Shown: one piece after another, positions 13,413 to 21,031 of the stretch
Numbering within the stretch: position 1 is the first letter of the stretch
How the letters are laid out: the number at the start of each line of letters is the position of its first letter
Position numbers and translations under genes: made by a program
NCBI GenBank assembly: GCA_031295725.1
Contig: JAUMNV010000111.1
Span: forward strand, 1-25,674
Length of the DNA stretch: 25,674 nucleotides
DNA from: Collinsella sp.
Lineage (GTDB): Bacteria > Actinomycetota > Coriobacteriia > Coriobacteriales > Coriobacteriaceae
Direction: 5' to 3'
The notes under the pieces: model-generated
What the model saw: only the letters and a program-made list of their open reading frames with translations
Databases searched by the model: none
Told to the model about the DNA's origin: nothing

Positions 13413-14771
13413 TTACTCGCCCTTGGGCGCGGGGTGTTTGCAAACCACGCTCATGTAGATCATGCCGAGCACGGCAGCGGTGACCGAACCGGCAAGAATG
13501 GCAGCCTTGGCAGCAAGAACCTCAAACTGGGCCGTCGGGAAGGCGAGACCGCTGATGAGAATCGACATGGTAAAGCCGATGCCGCCCAGAATACCCACGC
13601 CGGCAATCATGTGCCAGTTGACGTTGCGCGGTAGCTCGCAGGCCTTGAGCTTGACCAAGGCGAACGTCATGCCAAAGATGCCGATCGGCTTGCCCAGCAG
13701 CATGCCAAAGTACACGCCGAGCGTCACCGGGTCGGTGAGCAGCGTGCTCATGTCCACGCCCACTAGGCGAACCTGCGCGTTCACGAACGCAAAGATCGGC
13801 AGGATCACAAAGTTGACCGGCGTGGAGATCAGACGCTCCATGCGGATGAGCGGCGGGGTCACGCGGTGCATGACGCGCTCGACCTTGGTGGTCGAGACGG
13901 TAAAGTCATGCTGGCCCAGGATGTGTGCCTCGTCGTCGTAGCGGTCGTCGAGCAGCGGCAGGCACTCGCCCAGCCAATCGGTGAGGCTATCGAGCTTAAC
14001 GCCGCACTTGGCCGGAATGGTGAAGGCCAGGATGACGCCGGCGAGCGTGGCATGTACGCCACTCTTGAACATGCAGAACCACAACAGCAGACCCAGTACC
14101 GAATACGGGGCAAGGCGGTAATGCTGCGTCTTGTTGAGCCACACGAGCGCGCAGGTCACAAGCGCGGCGGCGCCCAACCAAAACGGATTGGGGCTCTGAC
14201 CGTAGAAGATGGCGATGGCGGCGATGGAAATGAGGTCGTCGGCGATGGCGAGCGTCGAGAAGAACACGCGCACGCCGTTGGGCACGCGATTGCCCAAAAG
14301 CGACAGCACGCCCAGCGCAAAGGCAATATCGGTTGCCATGGGAATGGCCCAGCCGTTGTGCGCGCCGGCATGGTTAAAGATCAGATAGATGCAGGCGGGA
14401 ACGACGACGCCGCCCACGGCCGCCAGCATGGGAAGCATGGCCTGGCGCGGGTTTTTGAGCTCGCCGACCGTCATCTCATACTTGAGCTCAATGCCCACCA
14501 GCAAAAAGAAAATCGCCATGAGGAAGTCGTTGACGAAAAGCTCAACGGTGAGGCCAGCCGTCAAATGCCCCAGACCCACATACAGCGGGGTCTCCAAAAA
14601 GTGATGGATGGCCTCATAGGCATCGGTATTGGCGCAAATGACGGCGGCGATGGCGGCGAAGACCATGACGGCGGCGGAAATCGTGCCGTTCTCGGCGATG
14701 CGCTCCCAGATGTCGTGACGCTCAAAGCGCTTGCGCTCACGAACGTTGAACAGCTGCTCAGTTGCTGCCAT
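13413..14771 (-). CDS. nhaA: Na+/H+ antiporter NhaA
   Basis: 452 residues with about 12 membrane helices. Exchanges external protons for internal Na+ or Li+. The ion-binding aspartates are present: D148 in PMATDIAFALGVL, and the pair D178-D179 in LAIADDLISI, matching E. coli D133 and D163/D164. Helix XI-type LLGKPIGIFG is also present. Compared with the E. coli protein it is about 65 residues longer, mostly in a loop near residues 270-310 and at the N-terminus. AAAGGAG lies six bases upstream of the ATG. The leader 14772-14920 contains a terminator-like hairpin, so control by premature termination is possible. Confidence 0.93.
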   Translation of the reverse strand: MAATEQLFNVRERKRFERHDIWERIAENGTISAAVMVFAAIAAVICANTDAYEAIHHFLETPLYVGLGHLTAGLTVELFVNDFLMAIFFLLVGIELKYEMTVGELKNPRQAMLPMLAAVGGVVVPACIYLIFNHAGAHNGWAIPMATDIAFALGVLSLLGNRVPNGVRVFFSTLAIADDLISIAAIAIFYGQSPNPFWLGAAALVTCALVWLNKTQHYRLAPYSVLGLLLWFCMFKSGVHATLAGVILAFTIPAKCGVKLDSLTDWLGECLPLLDDRYDDEAHILGQHDFTVSTTKVERVMHRVTPPLIRMERLISTPVNFVILPIFAFVNAQVRLVGVDMSTLLTDPVTLGVYFGMLLGKPIGIFGMTFALVKLKACELPRNVNWHMIAGVGILGGIGFTMSILISGLAFPTAQFEVLAAKAAILAGSVTAAVLGMIYMSVVCKHPAPKGE

Positions 14772-14785
14772 GGGCGGCTCCTTTC

Positions 14786-14837
14786 ACGGGAAAGCTCCCG
14801 TCTTAAAAAAGCACGGCCCGCCCAAGTGGCGGTGCCG
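14786..14837 (-). promoter_or_regulatory. Structured leader of nhaA with a terminator-like hairpin
   Basis: On the minus strand a nine-pair stem with one bulge (14814-14822 against 14828-14837, loop 14823-14827) is followed by TGC and six T residues (14805-14810). This is an intrinsic terminator just 34 bases before the nhaA ATG. A second 6-bp hairpin (14786-14801) follows it and sits beside the ribosome-binding site AAAGGAG at 14778-14784. An AT-rich island with GTTGA-N11-TCAAC lies upstream (14916-14936). Either this is an attenuator, perhaps ion-responsive, or the stem terminates an upstream short transcript. Confidence 0.45.
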
Positions 14838-14984
14838 CGCTCTAACGTATTACGCTTGCATCTAGCCTACCCTGCACGACAGGCACGCAGGCGTGGCCGA
14901 AAAGCGGAACCACAGGTTGAACATTATTTGCTCAACGGCACGGGCGCGCCTATCCAAGAGACGACGCGGCGCCGTGCACAAAAA

Positions 14985-15019
14985 ACGACCGGAGCGCGGG
15001 GCTTCCGCGATCCGGTCGT
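14985..15019 (-). terminator. Intrinsic terminator of ppaC
   Basis: Stem ACGACCGGAGCGCGG pairs with CCGCGATCCGGTCGT around loop GGCTT, with one asymmetric mismatch. On the minus strand six T residues (14979-14985) follow. It lies 20 bases after the ppaC stop. Together with the nhaA leader it fills the 267-base gap 14772-15038, which I read as having no coding gene. Confidence 0.85.
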
Positions 15020-15038
15020 GGCGTTTGGTCAACTAAAC

Positions 15039-15962
15039 CTAGCAGGCGGCCATGATGGGGGCAGCGACCTGCTTCTTACGGGAGAGGACGCCCGGCATCC
15101 AGACGCCGTCGTGCTCGTCGGCAATGCCCAGGCCCTTCTGAGCAGCCTCGGTCTCGCCCTCGAGCAGGACCTGCGAGCCCTCCTCCATGATGTCAGTGAT
15201 GCACAGGACGATGCCGTCGGCACCCTTCTCGGCGGCGTAGGCGCGCATGGCCTCGCGAATCTCGTCGATCATGCCGAGTGCGCGAGTCTTGTCGACAGTC
15301 TCGTACTGGCCGATGAGCAGCTTCTTGCCGGCAGGCTCGAACATCTTGATGTCGTTGCCGACCATCTCGGCTGCGGTGAAGGAGCCGGACGGGCGGGTGA
15401 GGAAGACCTCCATGCCAAACTTGACCGGGTCGACGCCCACCTGCTCGCCGAGCTTGGCGGCGACGGCGCGGTCGACATCGGTGGTAGTGGGGCTCTTGAG
15501 CATGAGCGTGTCGGTCATCATGGCCGAGAGCAGCAGCTTGGCCTGAACGTCGGAAAGCTCAACGCCGAGCACGCCGGCGAGCTTGGTGACGATGGTGCAG
15601 CTGGAGCCCCAGGGCAGGCAGATGTAGTGCAGCGGGCCGGCGGTCTCGAAGTCGCCGATGCGGTGATGATCGACAACGCCAAAGACCGTGGCGTCCTTAA
15701 GACCGGCGACGGACTGGGCAGACTCGTTGTGGTCGGTGAGGACGACGAGCTGACCGGCCTCGACGGACTCGATCACGCGGGGCTCGGCAATGCCGGCGTC
15801 GGCGAGCAGCTTGGCGGACTCGGCCGGAAGCTGACCAAGGGCGCAGGCCTCGTAGGTGTTGCCGGCATACTCAACCTGGTTGAGCAGCTGAGACAGGACG
15901 ACGGCGCTCATGATGGCGTCGTTATCGGGGTTCTGGTGACCAAAGACAAGAACGTTTGCCAT
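15039..15962 (-). CDS. ppaC: Manganese-dependent inorganic pyrophosphatase
   Basis: 307 residues. DHH-family class II pyrophosphatase that hydrolyses PPi to two phosphates. The metal-binding motifs are all visible: GHQNPDND (8-15), LTDHNE (75-80), DHH (98-100) and the C-terminal SRKKQV that binds substrate. No CBS or DRTGG regulatory insert is present, so it is the simple form. GGAGG lies six bases upstream of the ATG. Transcribed alone, with its own terminator. Confidence 0.95.
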   Translation of the reverse strand: MANVLVFGHQNPDNDAIMSAVVLSQLLNQVEYAGNTYEACALGQLPAESAKLLADAGIAEPRVIESVEAGQLVVLTDHNESAQSVAGLKDATVFGVVDHHRIGDFETAGPLHYICLPWGSSCTIVTKLAGVLGVELSDVQAKLLLSAMMTDTLMLKSPTTTDVDRAVAAKLGEQVGVDPVKFGMEVFLTRPSGSFTAAEMVGNDIKMFEPAGKKLLIGQYETVDKTRALGMIDEIREAMRAYAAEKGADGIVLCITDIMEEGSQVLLEGETEAAQKGLGIADEHDGVWMPGVLSRKKQVAAPIMAAC

Positions 15963-16078
15963 GGATATCCTCCACTTGATATGTGTACTTGGACGTAGCT
16001 ATGGTAGCACGCCGATGCCGAGCCTTCGCAGACGGAAGGGCCACGGCATATTTTGGGGCGCAGGCACGGGGGCCAAGG

Positions 16079-16129
16079 CTGTCCCTTTTGCACCATGTTG
16101 GTGCAATGTAACCTGTCCCCCTTGCACCA
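16079..16129. repeat. Palindromic element with GGGACAGG core and TTGCACCA arms
   Basis: On the minus strand TGGTGCAA, then GGGGGACAGGTTACA, then TTGCACCA: a stem-loop of the same build as the other elements (16099-16129). A second arm copy TTGCACCA (16088-16095) and second core CTGTCCC (16079-16085) follow, so CTGTCCC..TTGCACCA occurs twice in direct repeat 34 bases apart. It ends one base before the stop codon of the glucokinase gene. Confidence 0.7.
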
Positions 16130-16130
16130 G

Positions 16131-17084
16131 CTATTTACCGGCAGCGCGCAGGGCTACGTAGGCGGCACCGATGATGCCGGCGTCGTTTCCGAGCGAAGCG
16201 ACCTTAATGGGCGTCTCGCGCGAGGCGGAAAGCGCGTACTGCTTAAAGTGCTCGCGAACCTTGTCGAGGTAGACATCGGCCGAGGCGGAGGCGCCGCCGC
16301 CGATGAGGAACATCTCGGGATCAACCACGTTGGCAATAAGCGCCAGTGCGCGGCCGAGATAGTCGGCCATGGTGTCGGCTGCGGCCAGCGCAAGCTTGTC
16401 GCCCTCGCGGCAGGCCTGGAACACGTCCTTGGAATCGGAGGGGCCGGTGAGCTCAATGGGCTCGACACCCGCCTTCTTGCACTCGGCAAGGTAGTTGCTC
16501 ACCACGCCGGTGGCGCTGGAATACTGCTCCAGATGGCCATGGCCGCCACAGCCGCAGGTGCGCTCCTCGGCCGGGTTCAGGCACATGTGGCCAATCTCGC
16601 CGCCGGCGCCCACAACGCCCGATACCACGTCGCCGTTGACGATTACGCCGCCGCCCACGCCGGTACCGATGGTGACCATCACGACGTTCTGCACGCCCTT
16701 GGCAGAACCGAGCCAGGCCTCGCCCATGGCAGCGGCGTTGGCATCGTTCTCGTACTTAACGACCGCGTCGGGGCAGTGCTTTTGAATGGCGATCTTGAGC
16801 TCGGGCAGGTTAATGGCAATGTTGGCCTTGACCTTGGCATCGCCCGATGCCGGGATGGGGCACGGAACGGCCAGGCCAATGCCCGCCACAAAGGCACGCG
16901 GAATCTGCGCCTTGGCGACCACCTGGTCGATAGCCTCGGTCACCGCGGCAAAGCCCGCAGCGTCAACGATGGGAGGCGTGGGCACGCTGGCCTTGGCAAG
17001 CAGGTTGCCGTCCTCGTCGAACAGGCCCTCCTTAACCGAGGTGCCGCCGACGTCGATGCCGATGTAGTACTGCTTAGGTTCCAT
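16131..17084 (-). CDS. glcK: ROK-family glucokinase
   Basis: 317 residues. Phosphorylates glucose (or a related hexose) with ATP. The phosphate-1 motif GIDVGGTSVKEG is at 9-20, the catalytic aspartate is D114 in ENDANAAAMGE, the sugar-binding E163/H166 are in GGEIGHM, and the zinc motif is CGCGGHGHLEQ at 177-187. The zinc motif has His184 where the family usually has its third cysteine (CxCGxxGCxE). No DNA-binding domain precedes it, so it is a kinase and not a ROK repressor. The ATG at 17082-17084 is chosen because AAAGGTGG lies just upstream; the frame is open for 22 more codons without a better start. It lies downstream of the PTS operon, past a terminator, and probably handles glucose released from beta-glucosides. 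Confidence 0.9.
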   Translation of the reverse strand: MEPKQYYIGIDVGGTSVKEGLFDEDGNLLAKASVPTPPIVDAAGFAAVTEAIDQVVAKAQIPRAFVAGIGLAVPCPIPASGDAKVKANIAINLPELKIAIQKHCPDAVVKYENDANAAAMGEAWLGSAKGVQNVVMVTIGTGVGGGVIVNGDVVSGVVGAGGEIGHMCLNPAEERTCGCGGHGHLEQYSSATGVVSNYLAECKKAGVEPIELTGPSDSKDVFQACREGDKLALAAADTMADYLGRALALIANVVDPEMFLIGGGASASADVYLDKVREHFKQYALSASRETPIKVASLGNDAGIIGAAYVALRAAGK

Positions 17085-17139
17085 GGGAGCCCACCTTTCT
17101 CGTTTAAACATTGCCTGTATGGTACCGCTCCCAAGGCAA

Positions 17140-17178
17140 AAACCTACCAAAAAGGGACAGGTTTGTTTTGGCAGGCTT
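17140..17178. repeat. Short palindrome with GGGACAGGTTTG core
   Basis: Imperfect arms AAACCTACCAAAA (17140-17152) and TTTTGGCAGGCTT (17166-17178), 11 of 13 pairs, flank AGGGACAGGTTTG. Same build as the 16079 element but unrelated arms. The arm TTTTGGCAGG recurs in the 21032-21119 element. It lies in the leader region of the glucokinase gene. Confidence 0.65.
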
Positions 17179-17238
17179 TATCTGGGGAAACGCGAATGGT
17201 CGCTTAATAGGTCGCGCAAGACCTTCCCCAAATATAAA

Positions 17239-17267
17239 GGCGCCGGGAGGCGGAGACTCCCGGCGCC
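17239..17267 (-). terminator. Terminator of the bgl/cel PTS operon
   Basis: Perfect 11-bp stem GGCGCCGGGAG / CTCCCGGCGCC, loop GCGGAGA, 59 bases after the IIA stop. The following minus-strand sequence is T/A-rich (CTTTATATTT) without an unbroken T-run. Confidence 0.65.
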
Positions 17268-17325
17268 CGTCAAAGGGACTGTGTTGTCTGTTGGACCGCA
17301 CGGCCCATCGCGGCGATAACGCCGA

Positions 17326-17658
17326 CTAGGCCTGAAGTACCTGCAGCTGCTTGTGAATCTCGATGAGCTCCGTCGCCATGACGCGCATGGTCTCGGTACC
17401 GGCCATCTGGTCCTCGGCATGCAGCAGAATCAACGGGGCCTCGCCGTTACGCTCGCCGTTGGCCTCCTTCTTCAGAAGCCCCATGTGAACATCGTGGCCA
17501 CCGTTATAGGCCTCGTCGCCCTGCTTGATAAGCTCCTCGGCGGCGTCAAAATCGCCCTCCTTGGCCTTTTGCACGGCATTGATGTACATGCTCTTGGCGG
17601 TACCGACGTAGCTGATGATCTCGAAGCAGGTCATCTGCAGTTCGTTCATATCCTCCAT
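17326..17658 (-). CDS. celC: PTS lactose/cellobiose-type EIIA component
   Basis: 110 residues from the ATG at 17656-17658. All-helical IIA of the lactose/cellobiose family. It accepts phosphate from HPr on the histidine in ILLHAEDQMAGT (His80 from this start) and passes it to IIB. A trimer is the usual form. The start is uncertain: a GTG at 17665-17667 directly follows the IIB stop, and an ATG at 17647-17649 has GGAGG only two bases away. Last gene of the operon bglA-IIC-IIB-IIA. Confidence 0.9.
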   Translation of the reverse strand: MEDMNELQMTCFEIISYVGTAKSMYINAVQKAKEGDFDAAEELIKQGDEAYNGGHDVHMGLLKKEANGERNGEAPLILLHAEDQMAGTETMRVMATELIEIHKQLQVLQA

Positions 17659-17667
17659 GCGGAGCAC

Positions 17668-17970
17668 CTAGCCCATCACGCTGACGCAGTGGTCGATGAT
17701 GCCGGCAGCGTTCATGCGGCCGTAGTCGACCATGTTGATGACCTCGACCGGAAAACGACCGGCGGCCTCCTTCTCAAAATCGCCCTTGGTGTAGCCGATC
17801 TGCGGACCAAGCAGCAACATGTCGCACTCGTCCAGGTGATCGTGGGCCTCGTTCATGGGACGAGCCTCGACCTCAATATCCAGACCACGGTTTGCAACCT
17901 CGGCCTGCATCTTCTGGACCAGCAGGCTCGTGGACATGCCGGCATTGCAGCAGAGCATGATCTTCTTCAT
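17668..17970 (-). CDS. celA: PTS lactose/cellobiose-type EIIB component
   Basis: 100 residues, the standard size. Begins MKKIMLCCNAGMSTSLLV; the phosphorylated cysteine is Cys8 of the C-x-x-G-M-S-T-S loop (Cys7 is adjacent). The protein transfers phosphate from IIA to the incoming sugar on IIC. It lies downstream of the IIC gene with a 161-base gap that contains a hairpin, and directly touches the IIA gene. Confidence 0.93.
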   Translation of the reverse strand: MKKIMLCCNAGMSTSLLVQKMQAEVANRGLDIEVEARPMNEAHDHLDECDMLLLGPQIGYTKGDFEKEAAGRFPVEVINMVDYGRMNAAGIIDHCVSVMG

Positions 17971-18071
17971 GGTTTCCTCCTTATAACTGCGCGGCGCGCA
18001 GACGACAACTGGTTGTATTCCTTGCGGCTATTGTGCCCGCTCCCCTGTATCTTTACGCAAGGGAGAGAGCC

Positions 18072-18102
18072 GCGGGCACCGGCACCGCGTACCGGCGCCC
18101 GC
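18072..18102 (-). promoter_or_regulatory. Hairpin between the IIC and IIB genes
   Basis: Stem GCGGGCACCGG (18072-18082) and CCGGCGCCCGC (18092-18102), 10 of 11 pairs, with no T-run. Hairpins of this kind inside operons often protect upstream mRNA or partly stop transcription. It may explain a level difference between membrane and soluble PTS parts, but this is inference. Confidence 0.4.
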
Positions 18103-18131
18103 AAAGGTGAAAGGGACGAACGTTAGGCGTT

Positions 18132-19475
18132 CTACTCGGCGAGAGCCTCCTGCTTGGCGATTGCCTTCTCGGAAATCTTCATAAAGGGCAGGTAGACGGC
18201 CATGCCAATGACAATCTCGAGAGCCTGCCACACGCCGGCGCGCCAGTCAAAGCCCGTAGCGAGCAGGGCATTGATGACGGGAGGCATGGTCCAGGGCACC
18301 TGGGCGATGCAGGGGCTGATGATGCCTGCGCAGGTAAGGCCATAGGTGATGCCGATGAACAGATCGGGAAGAAGGACGAACGGGATCATGAGCGGCAGGT
18401 TGTACACGATGGGGTAACCGTAGATAACCGGCTCGTTGATGTTGAACAGACCAGGCAGGATAGCCATCTTGGAAACGGTCTCGGAAGCCTTGTTCTTGGA
18501 GAACAGGAGCGTGTCGAGCAGAAGCATGAGGGTGCAGCCCGAGCCGCCGATGAGGGCGAAGCTGTTAACGATCTGCATGTTCATGTAGTGATCGGGCTGG
18601 ATGGTGCCACCGGCGGCAAAGGTAGCCATGTTGTCGACGATGAGCATGGTCAGGATCGGCTCGACGGTAGCGCCAGAGATGGTGGACTGGTGAATACCGA
18701 CGCAGAACAGCAGGTTAGCAAGGGTGTAGATGAGGATAACAGCCCACGGACCGGCGTTCATGATGCTCTTGAGCGGGTTGGAGATGCACGTGGAGATGAT
18801 GGTGCACAGATCGGTGCCGGCGCACACGGCGAGCAGGGCTGCGGCAAGAGCGAAGATCGCGAGGTTGAGCAGCATCGGGATCATGACGTTGAAGGAGTTG
18901 GAGACCGCGGGAGGCACGCCCTCGCCCAGCTTAACCTTGAGCTTCTCGACGCCAGAAATCTTGATGAAGAGCGAGACGGAAAGCAGGGCGATGATAATAG
19001 CCGAGAACAGACCGTTGGTGCCGGTGTTGGCAGTCGAAAGGGCGCCCGTGACCTCGGCGGAGGTGATCTTGTCGGTGAGCAGCGGGCTCGTGGCGGCAAG
19101 CGAGGCGGTGATCTGCTGCGGCATCATGATGACGAAAGCAGAGATAGCGACGACCACGCAAGCGAGCGGGTTATCGAAACGCTTGTTCTTAGCGAGGCTG
19201 TAGCCAATCAATCCGGCCAAGATAATGGCAGAGACGTTGAGGGTGCCCAGCGTAATTGCCGAACCCCACGTCTGAAGGTTGGCAAGGCCCGCCGCATCGA
19301 GCGGGAACAGAGGGAACACGACGTTGTTAATAAGAACCGCGATACCCGCAAGGATATAGAGCGGCGTGATGGTCGCGAAGGCGTCACGCAGGGAACGCAG
19401 GTGAACCTGGTTTCCCACCTTCGCAGAGACCTCGGCAAACTTGTCGAGGAAGCTCTTTCCGTTGTCACTGGCCAT
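18132..19475 (-). CDS. celB: PTS lactose/cellobiose-type EIIC membrane permease
   Basis: 447 residues with about 10 membrane helices. The EIIC signature is visible: FCVGIHQSTI near residue 260 and FNINEPVIYGYPIVYN near 365-380, which holds the conserved glutamate that binds sugar. It transports and, with IIB, phosphorylates a beta-glucoside such as cellobiose or an aryl-beta-glucoside; the exact sugar cannot be read from sequence. AGGAG lies five bases upstream of the ATG. It lies between bglA and the IIB gene. Confidence 0.92.
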   Translation of the reverse strand: MASDNGKSFLDKFAEVSAKVGNQVHLRSLRDAFATITPLYILAGIAVLINNVVFPLFPLDAAGLANLQTWGSAITLGTLNVSAIILAGLIGYSLAKNKRFDNPLACVVVAISAFVIMMPQQITASLAATSPLLTDKITSAEVTGALSTANTGTNGLFSAIIIALLSVSLFIKISGVEKLKVKLGEGVPPAVSNSFNVMIPMLLNLAIFALAAALLAVCAGTDLCTIISTCISNPLKSIMNAGPWAVILIYTLANLLFCVGIHQSTISGATVEPILTMLIVDNMATFAAGGTIQPDHYMNMQIVNSFALIGGSGCTLMLLLDTLLFSKNKASETVSKMAILPGLFNINEPVIYGYPIVYNLPLMIPFVLLPDLFIGITYGLTCAGIISPCIAQVPWTMPPVINALLATGFDWRAGVWQALEIVIGMAVYLPFMKISEKAIAKQEALAE

Positions 19476-19557
19476 GATTGCTCCTAACTTTCAAATCCGG
19501 CCTTTTCCTATGCGCACGGTGGTCTGTCGCCCTCTGCCACCAGATGTGCCATGTGTT

Positions 19558-19590
19558 GCGCGCAGCGGCGCGCGGTCTGGGCGTTCGCCC
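19558..19590 (-). promoter_or_regulatory. Two tandem hairpins between bglA and the IIC gene
   Basis: GCGCGC-AGCG-GCGCGC (19558-19573) and GGGCG-TT-CGCCC (19579-19590) lie in the 120-base gap just after the bglA stop. No T-run follows either. They may act as mRNA stabilisers or a leaky terminator so that the enzyme is made in excess of the permease. Confidence 0.35.
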
Positions 19591-19595
19591 GTTCG

Positions 19596-20996
19596 CTAAT
19601 CAACCACGTGAGTCGTGGCGACCTGCTTGAGCCAAGCTGCCGACTTCTTAAGGCGGCGCTTGTAGCCGTCCATAAGGTCGACCTCGACAAAACCGTAACG
19701 GTTCTTAAAGGCATTCGCCCAAGACCAGTTATCGATGACGGCCCAATAATGGTATCCACGGCACTTGGCGCCCTCGGCAATTGCCTTGGCAACCCACTCC
19801 AGGTGCTGGCGTACAAAGTCGACGCGGTAGTCATCCTGGATGGTTCCTTCGGCGTCTCGGTTCTTGTATTCGTCCATGATGCCGATGCCGTTCTCGGAAA
19901 CGAACCACTCAAGATCGGGGTAGTTCTTAGCGCAGTCCATGCCAAAGTCGTAGAGGCCCTGCGGGTAGATCTCCCAGCCGCGGCTCTCGTTCATAACGGC
20001 GTCGGGCCACACGTACTCGTCGGCAAAGTGCGGCAGACCGTACTGGTCGATCTTGCTCGCCGGCGCCTGAACGCGCGTGGGGTGGTAGTAGTTGCAACCG
20101 AGCCAGTCGACAACACCCTGCTTAAGAATCTCTTGGTCGCCGGCACGGAACGGAAGCTTAACGCCGCCCTCGGCCAGGCTGTCGAGCACGTCGGCGGGAA
20201 GCTCGCCCTTGGTAATGAGGTCGAGCCACCAGCGGTTGTTGATGCCGCTGGTCATACGCACGGCCTCGAGGTCCGCCTCGCTGGGGTTCTCCTTGGTGTA
20301 GACCGGGGTAAAGCAGTTGATCATGCCGATCTTGGCATCGCTGCGAACGGCGCCCTCGTCATAGGCGCGACGGTAGTTGGCCACGGCCAGCGCATGTGCC
20401 AGCGAGATGTGATACTGCACGGTGCGAGCGCGGCTAAAGTCATGGAGCTGCGGGAACCACACGCCCTCCTGATAGCGCTGCTCGGGCTCGACGATGGGCT
20501 CGTTAAAGGTGAACCAGTACTTGATCTCCTGGCCAAACTCGTGGAAGGCGACGTCGGCGTAATGTGCGTAAGCCTCGACAACCTCACGGCTCTCCCAGCC
20601 GCCACGGTTAAAAAGGTAGGTGGGCATGTCAAAGTGGTACAAGTTGACAAACGGCTCCAGGCCGGCTTCGCGAGAGGCGCGGAACAACTCGTGATACCAC
20701 GCGGCGCCTTCCTCGTTGAGGTTGCCGTCGGCATCGAGCAGACGGCTCCACTGGATGGAAGTGCGATAGGTATCCAGGCCCAAGTCCTTCAAAATGCGAA
20801 GGTCTTCCTGGTACTTGGCCATAAAGTCATTGCCGGCGTAAGAGCCAACGCAGTTGTAGAACGAGCCCAGATCCTGGATGGACCAGGTGTCCCACAGGTT
20901 CTCGAGCTTGCCGCCCTGGTTCCACTGACCCTCAGTCTGCGGGCCGGACATAGCAGCGCCAAAGAAGAAGTCGTTGGGCAGCTGATACTGTGCCAT
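19596..20996 (-). CDS. bglA: GH1 6-phospho-beta-glucosidase
   Basis: 466 residues from the ATG at 20994-20996. Glycoside hydrolase family 1: N-terminal FFFGAAMSGPQTEG, catalytic acid/base E166 in FTFNEP, nucleophile E368 in VSENGIG. Phospho-sugar specificity is supported by WSWANAFKNRYG near 424-435, where the family's unphosphorylated enzymes have a glutamate (NFEW) in place of the serine. In phospho-glucosidases this loop carries Ser, Lys and Tyr that hold the 6-phosphate. Here Ser and Tyr align with those sites, but Lys is one residue early and Asn takes its place. It should hydrolyse the phosphorylated beta-glucoside produced by the PTS to glucose-6-phosphate and aglycone or glucose. First gene of the PTS operon; its leader contains an inverted repeat (21032-21119). 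Confidence 0.93.
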   Translation of the reverse strand: MAQYQLPNDFFFGAAMSGPQTEGQWNQGGKLENLWDTWSIQDLGSFYNCVGSYAGNDFMAKYQEDLRILKDLGLDTYRTSIQWSRLLDADGNLNEEGAAWYHELFRASREAGLEPFVNLYHFDMPTYLFNRGGWESREVVEAYAHYADVAFHEFGQEIKYWFTFNEPIVEPEQRYQEGVWFPQLHDFSRARTVQYHISLAHALAVANYRRAYDEGAVRSDAKIGMINCFTPVYTKENPSEADLEAVRMTSGINNRWWLDLITKGELPADVLDSLAEGGVKLPFRAGDQEILKQGVVDWLGCNYYHPTRVQAPASKIDQYGLPHFADEYVWPDAVMNESRGWEIYPQGLYDFGMDCAKNYPDLEWFVSENGIGIMDEYKNRDAEGTIQDDYRVDFVRQHLEWVAKAIAEGAKCRGYHYWAVIDNWSWANAFKNRYGFVEVDLMDGYKRRLKKSAAWLKQVATTHVVD

Positions 20997-21031
20997 CAAA
21001 GTCCTCGCTTTCGTGTTCTAGAGCTTCCTGT

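Noticed and set aside
13866..15998. A 710-codon open frame on the plus strand across nhaA and ppaC
   Set aside because: Antisense to nhaA, two terminators and ppaC; no ribosome-binding site and no domain.
16131..17150. ROK transcriptional repressor
   Set aside because: There is no N-terminal helix-turn-helix; the ATP motif and sugar-binding residues start almost at the N-terminus, as in a kinase.
17271..17300. AAAGGGACTGTGTTG after the PTS terminator as a further copy of the GGGAC family
   Set aside because: The core matches, but no convincing inverted arms flank it (GTCAA against TTGTC do not pair fully).
18113..18130. AAAGGGACGAACGTT after the IIC stop as a further family copy
   Set aside because: Only the GGGACG core is present; no arms are visible, so a chance match is likely.
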